DNA of 64,000 nt from Bacillus sp. BGMRC 2118 (GTDB lineage Bacteria; Bacillota; Bacilli; Bacillales; SA4). The stretch covers positions 124,001-188,000 of the forward strand of contig VTTJ01000009.1 in NCBI GenBank assembly GCA_008364785.1, written 5' to 3'. Every line of letters starts with the position of its first letter. The first letter of the stretch is position 1. Under the pieces are notes generated by a model. The model ran no database searches and was not told the origin of the DNA. It saw nothing but the letters and a program-made list of their open reading frames with translations. Made by a program: the position numbers and the translations under genes. Positions 26,402 to 34,798 of this stretch are shown in pieces.

Positions 26402-27093
26402 TTTGTATCCTTAATGACATAGCCGACACCTCGAAGTGTATGTATTAGATTTTTTCCAAAGGGCTTGTCAATTTTATTTCTCAAATACCGAATGTACACA
26501 TCTACAATATTGGTATCACCATAATAATCATATCCCCAAACTCCATTAAGTAATTGCTCACGATTTAAAACCTGTTTCGTATGCTTCATTAAATAGGCAA
26601 GTAAATTAAACTCTCTCGGTGTCAGTTCTATGCTCTGATTCCCCATCATGACTTCACGTGTCACTTCATTTAATTTCAGCTCTCCAACCATGAACCATTC
26701 TTGAGTAACTGCCGTATCTTCAACTGAACGGGTTCTTAAGCTAGCTCGGATCCTAGCAAGTAGTTCTTCCATTTCAAATGGTTTCGTTATGTAATCATTC
26801 GCTCCCAGGTCTAATCCTGATACTTTATCCTCAACTGAACCCTTCGCTGAGAGAATAATCACTTTTGTATTTGGTGATTTTGATCTGAACCTGCGAAGTA
26901 GTTCGATTCCACTAAGTCCGGGAAGCATAACATCTAACAATATTAAATCCCAGCTTTTTTCTAGAAAAAGTCGAAGGCCAGCATATCCATCTAGTGCTTT
27001 ACCTACTTCATATCCTTCAAATGAGAGCTCTAACTCTAGCACTCGTGCAATCTTCTCCTCATCTTCAATAATCAGGATTTTCTGTTTATCCAT
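26398..27093 (-). CDS. OmpR/PhoB-family response regulator, YkoG-like
   Basis: A 231-residue regulator with a receiver domain (phospho-acceptor D54 in LILLDVMLPG; K near 103 in YITKPF) and a C-terminal winged helix (about 130-230, ending VYIRYLRNKIDKPFG and LIHTLRGVGYVIKD). It is activated by the kinase encoded directly after it. ATG 27093 follows GGAGATAAAC. As first gene of the four-gene unit it probably activates its own operon, but I could not identify a binding site. Confidence 0.95.
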   Translation of the reverse strand: MDKQKILIIEDEEKIARVLELELSFEGYEVGKALDGYAGLRLFLEKSWDLILLDVMLPGLSGIELLRRFRSKSPNTKVIILSAKGSVEDKVSGLDLGANDYITKPFEMEELLARIRASLRTRSVEDTAVTQEWFMVGELKLNEVTREVMMGNQSIELTPREFNLLAYLMKHTKQVLNREQLLNGVWGYDYYGDTNIVDVYIRYLRNKIDKPFGKNLIHTLRGVGYVIKDTK

Positions 27094-27684
27094 GTTTATC
27101 TCCTCATCTTATACGAGATTAGATTGATCTTCTAACTCAAGTGGACCTTTGTTTAATTTTAGTATAAAAGAATGAATGAGAAGATGCGAGTTCCTATATA
27201 ACATGGGGATCTAGTTTATTTATGTATTAGCAGTATCAGTCAATACCGTCCTTATTTTGTTCAGCATACCAATCGTTATTGATTAGTTACCTTTATAGGG
27301 GAAGAGATGTATTAGAATTAATAAGATACATTTCAAATAAAAGTCCCCCTATCCATTCGGATAGAGGACAATATAAAGCATTTTTGCGCCTCAACTATTT
27401 TTGTCGAAGGCTTTTTCTTTTTTGTGTCTCTTCATACTTCATACTTCGTCATTGTTAATCCTGTTATTACGTAGAATAGGGGGACAAGTGTGTAATTTAC
27501 AAAATAATCCCATGAACCGCTGTTAGGTAAGATGTTATAAAACATACATAGAAATCCTCAGGTTTACGGCAAATTCGTATTGAATCATTCTTCGTAAAAT
27601 ACTTTATTGTACAACTTTGAAGATATAATAGTTGTTCAAAAAATGTTATCTATTGTTTAAAGAAATCTAAAAAAACAGGAAATC
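27094..27684. other. Intergenic region with an orphan minus-strand terminator
   Basis: The 590 bases between the diguanylate cyclase terminator and the response regulator hold no coding frame I would defend. At 27341-27372 a hairpin (GTCCTCTATCC with GGATAGGGGGAC) is followed by TTTTATTT on the minus strand. It has no gene to terminate, because the upstream cyclase gene has its own terminator. A small transcript from about 27370-27660 is possible. Confidence 0.5.
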
Positions 27685-27699
27685 CTATAGACTTCCTGC
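27667..27699 (-). terminator. Terminator overlapping the end of the diguanylate cyclase gene
   Basis: CAGGAA/TTCCTG stem with an 11-base loop, then TTTTTTT on the minus strand. The stop codon lies in the loop, so the 3' end of the gene is part of the terminator. Confidence 0.75.
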
Positions 27700-29466
27700 C
27701 TCACATTCAGTATAAATAACTTTGTTTTTACCAGATCTCTTTGCTTCATGGACAAGATCGTCAACTCTTCTGAATATTTCTTCAGCTTCCATATTTGATT
27801 TCATTGCGACACCAATGCTAATAGTGGTTGTGAAGTCTTCGTGTTCCCACTTCAGCTCTTCTACATTTTTACGAATACGTTCAAAGATTGGAAGAGCATT
27901 TTCAATGTCACTATTTTTTAAGATTAATAAAAACTCTTCTCCACCGTATCTACCCATTTCATCATCTTGTCTGATTGATGATTGTATTGTCTGTACGACC
28001 TGTCGAATGACTTCGTCTCCGAATAAATAGCCATACGTATCATTAATCGTTTTAAAATTATCAATATCAACAAGTGCAACTACACAGTCATATTCCTGAG
28101 CATGCAACAGTTCAAAAATTCTCTTCCTATTATATACACCTGTCAAACCGTCTGTAATCGATTGGACATATAAGGAATTTTTTAAGTTATTAACAATACG
28201 ATGTTCTCTTCGTTTTACGAAAAAGGCTCTGGTGACTACCAGAATTCCTAAAATAAAAGCACCGAGTATGATTCGCTGTTGAAATAGTGATTTCTTTTGT
28301 TCTTCCTTTAGTGCTGTTAATGTACCAATTTGGTCTTTCAATTCCTTCTCTGTAAATTCTCTCACCTTGGATGTCATTTGATCATAGCTAATGAAGGATT
28401 CTGCATTTTCATCCCTTTCTGACACTGCCATGTATAAATCTGCTGCCTGTCTGTATTCACCATTTGAATAGTATGCCTGTGCTAGATTAATATTTACAAA
28501 CCGATACGGATCAAGATGATTGTCAATATGAGTAATGTCCCCTGTCAGTTCTTTCACTCTTTCAAAACTTTTGACAGCATCTTGATACTGTTCATACTCT
28601 TGTTCAATGAGTCCTTTACTTGTGTATAAATAGCCTTTATTTATAGTCTCGTGGTATTTATTCGAGAAGAAATGAATTAATTGCTCCATCTCTTTTTGTA
28701 AGTTATCTTGATTTCCTTGCTTCAGCTTACTCTTAGCAATTAAGATTGCTGATGCGTTCATTCGCTCAAGCTGCTTACCTTCATTTGTTTTTATCTTTTT
28801 ATACATCTCGCCCGCTTCTTCATATAAGGATAGGGCTTTCTCATTTTCCTGATACGAGAGAAGTATGTTTCCATTTACCGTTTTATAGATTGCCTGGTAC
28901 ATGATATTTTCCTGTGCATTGGCTAACAACAGCATCTTTTCTAGATATTCAATAGCTTTTTCATCGTTCGTAATATAGTAAAAAGATAGAGAAATTATAT
29001 AGTTTGCATACATTTGGGTTTCAGTATCATCCGTACTAATTGCAATTTCTTCTAAGCGAGAACCGTACTCTATCAAACTACCACTGTCTCCATAATAGTC
29101 AGCCAACAATACTAGCTGCTTTAATGCCGCTACTTCTATATCTAGTTGCTCGCGATCTTTGCTAGCGTCAGCTGCATCTAGGAAATGCTGATTGGCCTTT
29201 TCTAAGTTGTTTTGGGTAACAAAACGAATTCCCTCTAAATAACTGAACAAAGCCTGATTAGATTTCTTTAATGCTTCTCGTTCACTATCGAACTGTTTCA
29301 CGATTTCCTTATGTCCATCTTCGGTAAAAAGTTGTTCTTCTATCGCGTCGAGATTCCAATCATCATCAGCCTTTGCCAAGGAGGAATCAGGAACCACTAA
29401 TAAAAATAATAGAACAACCGGTATACATAAATAGAAAGGGCTCCTAATTGTCGTGATGCCTTTCAT
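27685..29466 (-). CDS. Membrane TPR-GGDEF diguanylate cyclase
   Basis: A 593-residue protein that makes cyclic di-GMP from two GTP. A Sec-type N-terminal hydrophobic segment (about 12-30) precedes a 360-residue extracytoplasmic region of TPR-like helical repeats, a membrane helix (about 398-417) and a cytoplasmic GGDEF domain (about 430-593). The active-site motif is GGEEF (508-512), the metal site DIDNF is present, and the inhibitory I-site RQDD (499-502) lies at the usual five-residue spacing. The enzyme is therefore expected to be active and product-inhibited. ATG 29466 is chosen before the signal segment; the frame extends 26 codons upstream into the leader. The gene is preceded by a cyclic di-GMP-I riboswitch. 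Confidence 0.92.
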   Translation of the reverse strand: MKGITTIRSPFYLCIPVVLLFLLVVPDSSLAKADDDWNLDAIEEQLFTEDGHKEIVKQFDSEREALKKSNQALFSYLEGIRFVTQNNLEKANQHFLDAADASKDREQLDIEVAALKQLVLLADYYGDSGSLIEYGSRLEEIAISTDDTETQMYANYIISLSFYYITNDEKAIEYLEKMLLLANAQENIMYQAIYKTVNGNILLSYQENEKALSLYEEAGEMYKKIKTNEGKQLERMNASAILIAKSKLKQGNQDNLQKEMEQLIHFFSNKYHETINKGYLYTSKGLIEQEYEQYQDAVKSFERVKELTGDITHIDNHLDPYRFVNINLAQAYYSNGEYRQAADLYMAVSERDENAESFISYDQMTSKVREFTEKELKDQIGTLTALKEEQKKSLFQQRIILGAFILGILVVTRAFFVKRREHRIVNNLKNSLYVQSITDGLTGVYNRKRIFELLHAQEYDCVVALVDIDNFKTINDTYGYLFGDEVIRQVVQTIQSSIRQDDEMGRYGGEEFLLILKNSDIENALPIFERIRKNVEELKWEHEDFTTTISIGVAMKSNMEAEEIFRRVDDLVHEAKRSGKNKVIYTECEAGSL

Positions 29467-29580
29467 GCTGCTTCCCCCTACATCATCTTTAAGTGAGTCT
29501 CTTTTCGTAACCATGTTGCTAGAAATTAAATAAATCCTACTCAATATATTAAATACATTCTTTCCTTACTCAGAAACAAC

Positions 29581-29634
29581 AATCTCTATGAAACAGCCAA
29601 TACTACTGTCTAAATCGCTTGGTTCGTAGAGATT
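29581..29634 (-). other. Second structured element in the cyclase leader
   Basis: AATCTCTA and TAGAGATT close a stem (extended by GAA/TTC after a mismatch). Inside, CCAA pairs with TTGG and ACAG with CTGT in interleaved order, the pattern of a small pseudoknot. It lies between the riboswitch terminator and the start codon. The long closing stem is convincing; the 4-bp internal pairings may be chance. Confidence 0.4.
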
Positions 29635-29648
29635 AATATGAGTCTAAT

Positions 29649-29678
29649 AAAAAAAAGCTATTCCCATTGGAAATAACC
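29649..29678 (-). terminator. Terminator controlled by the c-di-GMP riboswitch
   Basis: On the minus strand GGTTATTTCC and GGAATAGC form a stem with one bulged T and are followed by eight Ts. It comes about 15 bases after the riboswitch 3' end, the position of an expression-platform terminator. Confidence 0.85.
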
Positions 29679-29689
29679 TTTGTCATCCC

Positions 29690-29775
29690 TTTGGTAACCC
29701 AGCCACCATAGTTTCCTAAGGCCTGTAGCTTTGCGTCCTCACCTTTCAATGAGTTTGCCGTTTCATTAGAGTCTA
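29690..29775 (-). ncRNA. Cyclic di-GMP-I (GEMM-I) riboswitch
   Basis: The minus strand carries the GEMM-I core almost letter for letter: GGCAAAC, a hairpin closed by CTCA/TGAG with a GAAA tetraloop, GGACGCAAAGCTACAGGCCT, then CCTAAGG...CTATGG (the tetraloop receptor) and GGCTGGGTTACC. This is the aptamer that binds cyclic di-GMP in the Vc2 riboswitch class. Outer limits are approximate because stem P1 is hard to delimit by eye. It is followed by a terminator and then the diguanylate cyclase gene, so the product likely controls its own synthesis. Whether it acts as an ON or OFF switch is not readable from sequence. Confidence 0.95.
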
Positions 29776-29957
29776 TTTACCTATGATATTATTTTACCTC
29801 GTAAAAGCCTCTATTTCGAGATAATTTAAATGGTACTTTCTTCCTGCAAAAACAAGATAGAAAATGAATATGCTAAATATAGAAGGCTATAAAATGGGGC
29901 TTTTTAGAGCTTAAAATCTACTACTTTACTTCGTCCGAAATACAAACGGTATTATTT

Positions 29958-30584
29958 TCAAGAATGTAATGTTTTGTATAGTTTCTGAATTCTTTTTAAT
30001 TGAACTACTGATAAGGATTGTTCTCTTTTCCCCAAGATATCTAAATATGCTTCTTTGTTATCATCAGTAACTGCAACTAGTATACTTTCTGAATGTTGAG
30101 GAACTTCCTTCGGCCTACAGAACTCTAGATGATGTAATAAAAATGGAAATATTTGTTTGTTATTTTCCTTACTGGCAGATGCAAGTCTGGCAAGAGTTAA
30201 GATGCCTTTATCAACTGTTATGACTGATCCGTTTTCGATTGCCCTTTTCAGGACAAAAAGATGGGGCATAATGATATCAGTAGCCTCTTTTGCAATAGTT
30301 GCTAATGCTTGCATTCCTCCCCAAACTAATCGGTTATTTTTGCTTTTCAGTAGCTCTATGAATACAATTGCATACTGGCTAATTAATTGTGGTTTTATTT
30401 TTCCAATCTCATAGACTACCTTTATACAATCACTTTGAATGTTCTTATCCTTGGCATACAAGTTCTGAATGATTTCTTCAATACCTACACCGTTCTCCTC
30501 AGTGACTAGTTTTTGTGCTAATTCAATATTTGGCATTTCATCATTTCGGTTTAACTGTGATGCTAACTCATTTAGTATTGTCAT
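29958..30584 (-). CDS. HEAT-repeat-like helical protein
   Basis: A 208-residue cytoplasmic protein made mostly of paired helices (for example IQSDCIKVVYEIGKIKPQLI, RLVWGGMQALATIAKEATDI and KGILTLARLASASKENN, spaced about 38-40 residues), the pattern of HEAT/armadillo repeats used for protein-protein contact. No catalytic motif is visible. ATG 30584 has AGGTGAT upstream; a GTG three codons earlier would put the site inside the gene. It is a lone gene upstream of the cyclase riboswitch on the same strand. The partner is unknown. Confidence 0.75.
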   Translation of the reverse strand: MTILNELASQLNRNDEMPNIELAQKLVTEENGVGIEEIIQNLYAKDKNIQSDCIKVVYEIGKIKPQLISQYAIVFIELLKSKNNRLVWGGMQALATIAKEATDIIMPHLFVLKRAIENGSVITVDKGILTLARLASASKENNKQIFPFLLHHLEFCRPKEVPQHSESILVAVTDDNKEAYLDILGKREQSLSVVQLKRIQKLYKTLHS

Positions 30585-30656
30585 GTCTATCACCTATCTT
30601 TACATAGTGTTAACTAGTATAACCTACTATCATTTGTACCAACACTCTACTACCAT

Positions 30657-30690
30657 TAAAAAATCCCTCAGGCATTAGCTTGAGGGATTC
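30657..30690 (-). terminator. Terminator after the neutral protease gene
   Basis: AATCCCTCA/TGAGGGATT stem with a short loop followed by TTTTTT on the minus strand. Confidence 0.85.
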
Positions 30691-30710
30691 TCATTTCATA
30701 TAAATATTTC

Positions 30711-32396
30711 CTAATAGATTCCTACCGCATCAAATCCAACATTAGCCGCTGTTACTTCCGTACTTCCTTCACCATAAAGGTCAATTGCAGACTGAACAAC
30801 TGCCTGACGCGCATCACTGAAGTTAGAGTTAGCAGTTAAATACACGGTTAATGCTCGATAATAGATTTTACCCAGTTTTTCTCTCCCAATTTCTTGACCT
30901 ATCAGGTACGCCGCATGATTGGTGATCGAGGAATTTACATGCACACCACCACCATCTACTGAAGTTGGCATATGATAAAACTCATCCATGTGGTCTGGAT
31001 AAACTCCACCGTTTGTGCTGTATGCTCTACGTTGTTCATTACTGACTACAACACTGTTAGGATCACTTAAGCTACGTAATCTTGTAACACCGTCAGCTTT
31101 CGCAGCTGGAGCCATAATATCTTCTCCCATTTCCCAATCACTATCATCAACAAGTGCTCCAAAAATGTCAGCAAATGATTCGTTCAGTGCTCCCGATTGA
31201 TTGCGATATACTAAATTTGCTGAATGAGAGATGACACCATGAGTCATTTCATGTGCTGCTACATCAAGACCTGCCGAAAGAGATGTCATGAAGACTCCAT
31301 CACCATCACCATATGTCATCCAGCGACCGTTCCAGGAAGCATTATTGTAGTTATTTCCATAATGTACTCTCGAAATGATGGCCATTCCATTTCCATCTAG
31401 GGAGTTACGGCCATGCTCGTTTAAGAAATAGTCATATACCTTTTCGGAATTATAGTGCGCATCGACCAGCGCTCGATCATAGTCCTCTTTAAATGAAGCG
31501 GAGTTCCCTACATAAACCGTATCGTTGCTGGAAGTGTTATCATTTTTTGCATCATACGTAATGATTCCCCCGAGGTTCTCATGAGAGTAATCTGCTAATG
31601 CAAACTTCGTACCAGCATTCGGTTCCTTTACTTGTGTAATATGTAATTCTCTATGATCACCGTGCACACCTTTTCCTACACCCTTTTGTGTTTTCATTTC
31701 ATCGGCATGCATTAAACCATTGTACTGATCTATAACCTCTCCTGTTTTGGCATCCACAAAGACAAACCAGTTACCAGGCTCATCGCCCATGAAGTTTACA
31801 TTCACCTTGTAAACTGTATGATTTTCGCCTTCAAACGGATAAATCACAAGCTCAGAAGTAGGCTCATATGTAAGCTCTTCAGGTGCGTTAACAGATGTTA
31901 ATGCATGTTTTAATGCATCTTCACTGCTTAAGGTCGTCATTGTACTGACCACGTTCTCCTCGATTGTCTGATTCACTCTACCGTTTACTAACACGACTTC
32001 ATTATTTTTATTAAAATGGACAATCACATCTGATCCTTCTACAGGAATACCATTTACCACCTGATGATAGCGCACATGTGTCATTCCCAGTTCATCTTTT
32101 ACAACATTCTTCATCTTTAAGCTTTTCTCCGGTTCGCGTATACCAGTTTTAGCCTCATTCTTCTTTAAATAGTCAATAGCATTACCATGCGTGCTGGCAG
32201 AATACTTCTCAGCTTGACGCTCCTTCACAAACAACGGAACACTCGCCTTCTCATTCCACTTCTTCATTGCTTGTGCACCACTAATTTCACTTGCCTTTAC
32301 CGGTTTCATCAACACATTACCAACCGGAAGAGAACCAACTAACAACGCAGACGAAAGAACAACAGGAACAATGAACTTCTTCTTCTTCACCAACAC
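30711..32396 (-). CDS. Secreted thermolysin-like neutral metalloprotease (M4)
   Basis: A 561-residue preproenzyme. A Sec signal peptide (about 1-35) is followed by the FTP/PepSY propeptide (about 60-230, with HVRYHQVVNGIPVEGSDVIV) that chaperones and inhibits the enzyme. The mature domain has HEMTH (zinc ligands H382, H386; catalytic E383), third ligand E406 in ALNESFADIFG and catalytic H486 in GGVHVNSS. It degrades extracellular proteins, like bacillolysin. GGGAGG lies three bases before GTG 32396, so initiation at the next TTG or GTG (codons 2-3) is at least as likely. It is monocistronic with a terminator. Confidence 0.95.
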   Translation of the reverse strand: MLVKKKKFIVPVVLSSALLVGSLPVGNVLMKPVKASEISGAQAMKKWNEKASVPLFVKERQAEKYSASTHGNAIDYLKKNEAKTGIREPEKSLKMKNVVKDELGMTHVRYHQVVNGIPVEGSDVIVHFNKNNEVVLVNGRVNQTIEENVVSTMTTLSSEDALKHALTSVNAPEELTYEPTSELVIYPFEGENHTVYKVNVNFMGDEPGNWFVFVDAKTGEVIDQYNGLMHADEMKTQKGVGKGVHGDHRELHITQVKEPNAGTKFALADYSHENLGGIITYDAKNDNTSSNDTVYVGNSASFKEDYDRALVDAHYNSEKVYDYFLNEHGRNSLDGNGMAIISRVHYGNNYNNASWNGRWMTYGDGDGVFMTSLSAGLDVAAHEMTHGVISHSANLVYRNQSGALNESFADIFGALVDDSDWEMGEDIMAPAAKADGVTRLRSLSDPNSVVVSNEQRRAYSTNGGVYPDHMDEFYHMPTSVDGGGVHVNSSITNHAAYLIGQEIGREKLGKIYYRALTVYLTANSNFSDARQAVVQSAIDLYGEGSTEVTAANVGFDAVGIY

Positions 32397-32514
32397 ATAC
32401 CTCCCTTAATTTTCCAACAAACTCATTATAAGATGGAATCGGACAAATTACATGAATAATACGAATCATTTGAATATTCGAGGGGCTGGGGAGATGAACC
32501 TATTTTGACGACAT

Positions 32515-32548
32515 CCTGGTGCCAGGCACCACCCGAATTTTGTCGAAT
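32515..32548. repeat. GTGCC-type palindromic repeat element
   Basis: TGGTGCCAGGCACCA (32517-32531) is a perfect palindrome around one base, followed by CCCGAATTTTGTCGAA. A related element with GTGCCTGTC termini and GTCGAA lies at 57009-57073. Small elements with GTGCC...GGCAC and TGTCGAA are spread in Bacillaceae intergenic DNA. Confidence 0.65.
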
Positions 32549-32622
32549 AAAAACAAAAATAAAACAAACAGGAGTTTTCGAGACTCTAATCTGTTTGTTT
32601 TTATAAAATTAATCCTTCAATA

Positions 32623-33822
32623 TTAAATTAATGTCATGATGGCTCCACCAATTGCCCCTGTTACAACGATCACCCACGGTGGTAATTTCCAGTAGACTAG
32701 CATGCTAAATAATATGGCTGCAAAGGCAAAATCCATTGGTGCCAGAATAGAACTAGTCCAAATAGGCTGATAAAAGGCGGAGATTAAGATACCAACTACT
32801 GCTGCATTCACTCCCATAAGGGCACCTTTGACCTTTGGATTTCGACGAAGGCTATCCCAAAAAGGTAGTGCGCCTAAGATTAATAAGAATGCCGGTAAAA
32901 ATATCGCAACCGTTGCAAGGATTCCACCTTTCCACCCATTCATAACAGCACCCAAATACGCAGCAAATGTAAATAAAGGACCTGGTACAGCCTGGGCTGC
33001 TCCATACCCCGCGAGAAATGCCTCTTCACTCAACCAGCCAGTTGGAACAAATTCTCTTTCTAGCAACGGTAGAACAACGTGTCCACCTCCGAATACGAGT
33101 GATCCGGAACGGTAAAAGCTATCGAACATGGCGATCCAATGAATAGAGGTAACTTCTCTCAATATTGGGAGAAGTATTAGTAGACCAAAGAATAGTGTTA
33201 AACACCCTATCGCAAAACCACGACTAATGGGAAAACGAATTCTCTCTTCCACCTCTTCCTTTTGTTGTCTATAGAGTAGGAAGCCAATAAAAGCCGATAA
33301 AAGGATTACACCTACCTGAGTAAAAGCAGTTTGCCACAACAACGTCACCACTAATGCTAACAATGCTATCGCCTTTCTATTTATATCAGGAGTCAGTTTT
33401 TGAGCCATCCCCAAAATAGCATGTGCCACTACTGCCACAGCTACAATTTTCAGGCCATGAATCCAGCCTGCATCACTTACATCTAATCCCTGAAGAATTA
33501 ATGCAAAAATAATGAGTACCAAGACAGAAGGTAATGTAAACCCGATAAATGAGACAATTCCTCCTAAAACACCTGCACGCATCACACCTATTCCAATACC
33601 AACCTGACTACTTGCTGGTCCCGGAAGGAATTGACAAAGAGCTACTAAGTCAGCATAGCTTTTTTCATCCATCCATTTACGTCTACGAATATATTCATCA
33701 TGAAAATAGCCTAAATGAGCAATAGGTCCACCAAATGAAGTAAATCCTAACTTAGTTGATACAAATAAAATTTCAAGTAACAATTTCACTAAACTTGTTT
33801 CCTTCTGTGTTGATTGATCCAT
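32623..33822 (-). CDS. chrA: Chromate transporter (ChrA family)
   Basis: A 399-residue membrane protein of the CHR superfamily in its long, two-domain form. Domain 1 shows TSFGGPIAHLGYFHDEYIRRRKW (about 28-50) and CQFLPGPASSQVGIGIG; domain 2 has the corresponding FGGGHVVLPLLEREFV and AAQAVPGPLFTFAAYLG (about 250-290). These conserved FGG, PGP and HxxxL positions are typical of ChrA, which expels chromate in exchange for protons or sulfate. Some Bacillus members have other roles. The start is ATG 33822 after GGAAGGAGAA. It lies just downstream of a PadR-type regulator on the same strand, a common arrangement for this family. Confidence 0.9.
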   Translation of the reverse strand: MDQSTQKETSLVKLLLEILFVSTKLGFTSFGGPIAHLGYFHDEYIRRRKWMDEKSYADLVALCQFLPGPASSQVGIGIGVMRAGVLGGIVSFIGFTLPSVLVLIIFALILQGLDVSDAGWIHGLKIVAVAVVAHAILGMAQKLTPDINRKAIALLALVVTLLWQTAFTQVGVILLSAFIGFLLYRQQKEEVEERIRFPISRGFAIGCLTLFFGLLILLPILREVTSIHWIAMFDSFYRSGSLVFGGGHVVLPLLEREFVPTGWLSEEAFLAGYGAAQAVPGPLFTFAAYLGAVMNGWKGGILATVAIFLPAFLLILGALPFWDSLRRNPKVKGALMGVNAAVVGILISAFYQPIWTSSILAPMDFAFAAILFSMLVYWKLPPWVIVVTGAIGGAIMTLI

Positions 33823-33849
33823 GTCCTTCTCCTTCCGTTATAAAATCAT

Positions 33850-34158
33850 TTATTCTTTAATTTCTTTGAATAACTCATAAGCCTTTTTCCTGGCCTCTAC
33901 AAGAATATGATTTCCTTTTTCTGTAGTACTGTAATACTTTCTAATTTTACCTTCTACATTTTTTTCTTCCTTCAATAAGAGTCCATCTGTTTCCATCGAG
34001 TGAAGAATTGGATATAAAGTTCCCGAACTGATGTTGTATCCGTGTTCTTTCAGTTCCTCCACCATCCACAAACCAAAAATCGGGTGCTCCTTGGCATGGT
34101 GCAAGATATGAATGTGGATAAAGCCCAGAAAAAGTTTACGTAATACTTTCTCCTCCAA
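33850..34158 (-). CDS. PadR-family transcriptional regulator
   Basis: A 102-residue winged-helix repressor; PIFGLWMVEELKEHGYNISSGTLYPILHSMETDGLLLKEE (about 22-62) is the PadR DNA-binding core, and the C-terminal helix (VEARKKAYELFKEIKE) mediates dimerisation. I place the start at TTG 34158, seven bases after AGGAGG; the longer frame to 34230 has no such site and would add non-PadR sequence. It precedes chrA by 27 bp and likely represses that operon, as PadR-type ChrR-like regulators do; the ligand is unknown. Confidence 0.88.
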   Translation of the reverse strand: MEEKVLRKLFLGFIHIHILHHAKEHPIFGLWMVEELKEHGYNISSGTLYPILHSMETDGLLLKEEKNVEGKIRKYYSTTEKGNHILVEARKKAYELFKEIKE

Positions 34159-34504
34159 AGAAATACCTCCTGTTTTCGAAATACAATATCGACATCCTAC
34201 AATGAAGGTAACATATAAAAAAATGGGCAAACAACCCTATTTACACTATCTTTACAAAGATGAAACATTTTCTTCTGATTTACATTAACTGATTATGAAT
34301 CTTTAAAGGAAGAAGTGGGAAGGAAATGCTGGTGGCCAATATTAATTAAGTTGTTTTTGTATTTGGGGAGTACAACGAATGGAAGTTAGGTGATCTATGC
34401 ATGATGGTAAAAGGATGTACCTAACGTATTGAATAAAACGACTTTCAACATAAAAAAAGCTGCTTTCGCAGAATTTTTGTTATGGGTAGAACGTTAAATA
34501 AGTC
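34159..34504. promoter_or_regulatory. Upstream region of the padR-chrA unit
   Basis: The imperfect palindrome TCGAAATACAATATCGA (34176-34192) overlaps the expected -10 zone just upstream of the PadR ribosome binding site and could be its operator. The remaining bases to the GC-rich repeat at 34505 show no gene. Confidence 0.35.
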
Positions 34505-34632
34505 TGTTCCATTGCGCTCCAGACACTTGCTTTCCGCGGGGAGGAAGTCGAGCCGCCTCGGCTCTGCCTGCGGGGTCTCGACCTTTCCTCTACCTCCCGC
34601 AGGAGTCAAGTGTCTTCCGCTTCATTCCACTA
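34505..34632. repeat. GC-rich dispersed repeat, about 125 bp
   Basis: A strikingly GC-rich block in AT-rich surroundings. Outer arms GACACTTG (34522-34529) and CAAGTGTC (34607-34614) pair, and inner parts contain CTTTCCGCGGGGAGG and CCTCCCGCAGGAGTC. The pattern matches a repeat family I recall from Bacillaceae genomes (CTTTCCGCGGG ... CTCCCGCAGGAGT). A diverged copy lies at 56799-56902 in the other orientation. It is not coding. Confidence 0.75.
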
Positions 34633-34742
34633 CAGTTTTATAATTTTATATTCAAAGCAACAACTTTTACGTAAAGAGCCTTTAAAAACATTTTTACTAT
34701 AAATAAAGCTCGGAGAAACAACAAATTATACGAAAACAGCCT

Positions 34743-34775
34743 AAAAAAATACTAAATCAAGAATGATTCAGTATC
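34743..34775 (-). terminator. Terminator after the MscS-family gene
   Basis: ATACTGAATCA/TTGATTTAGTAT stem with one mismatch and a short loop, then TTTTTTT on the minus strand. Confidence 0.75.
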
Positions 34776-34798
34776 CTTTTTTCATTATAGAGTTTACA

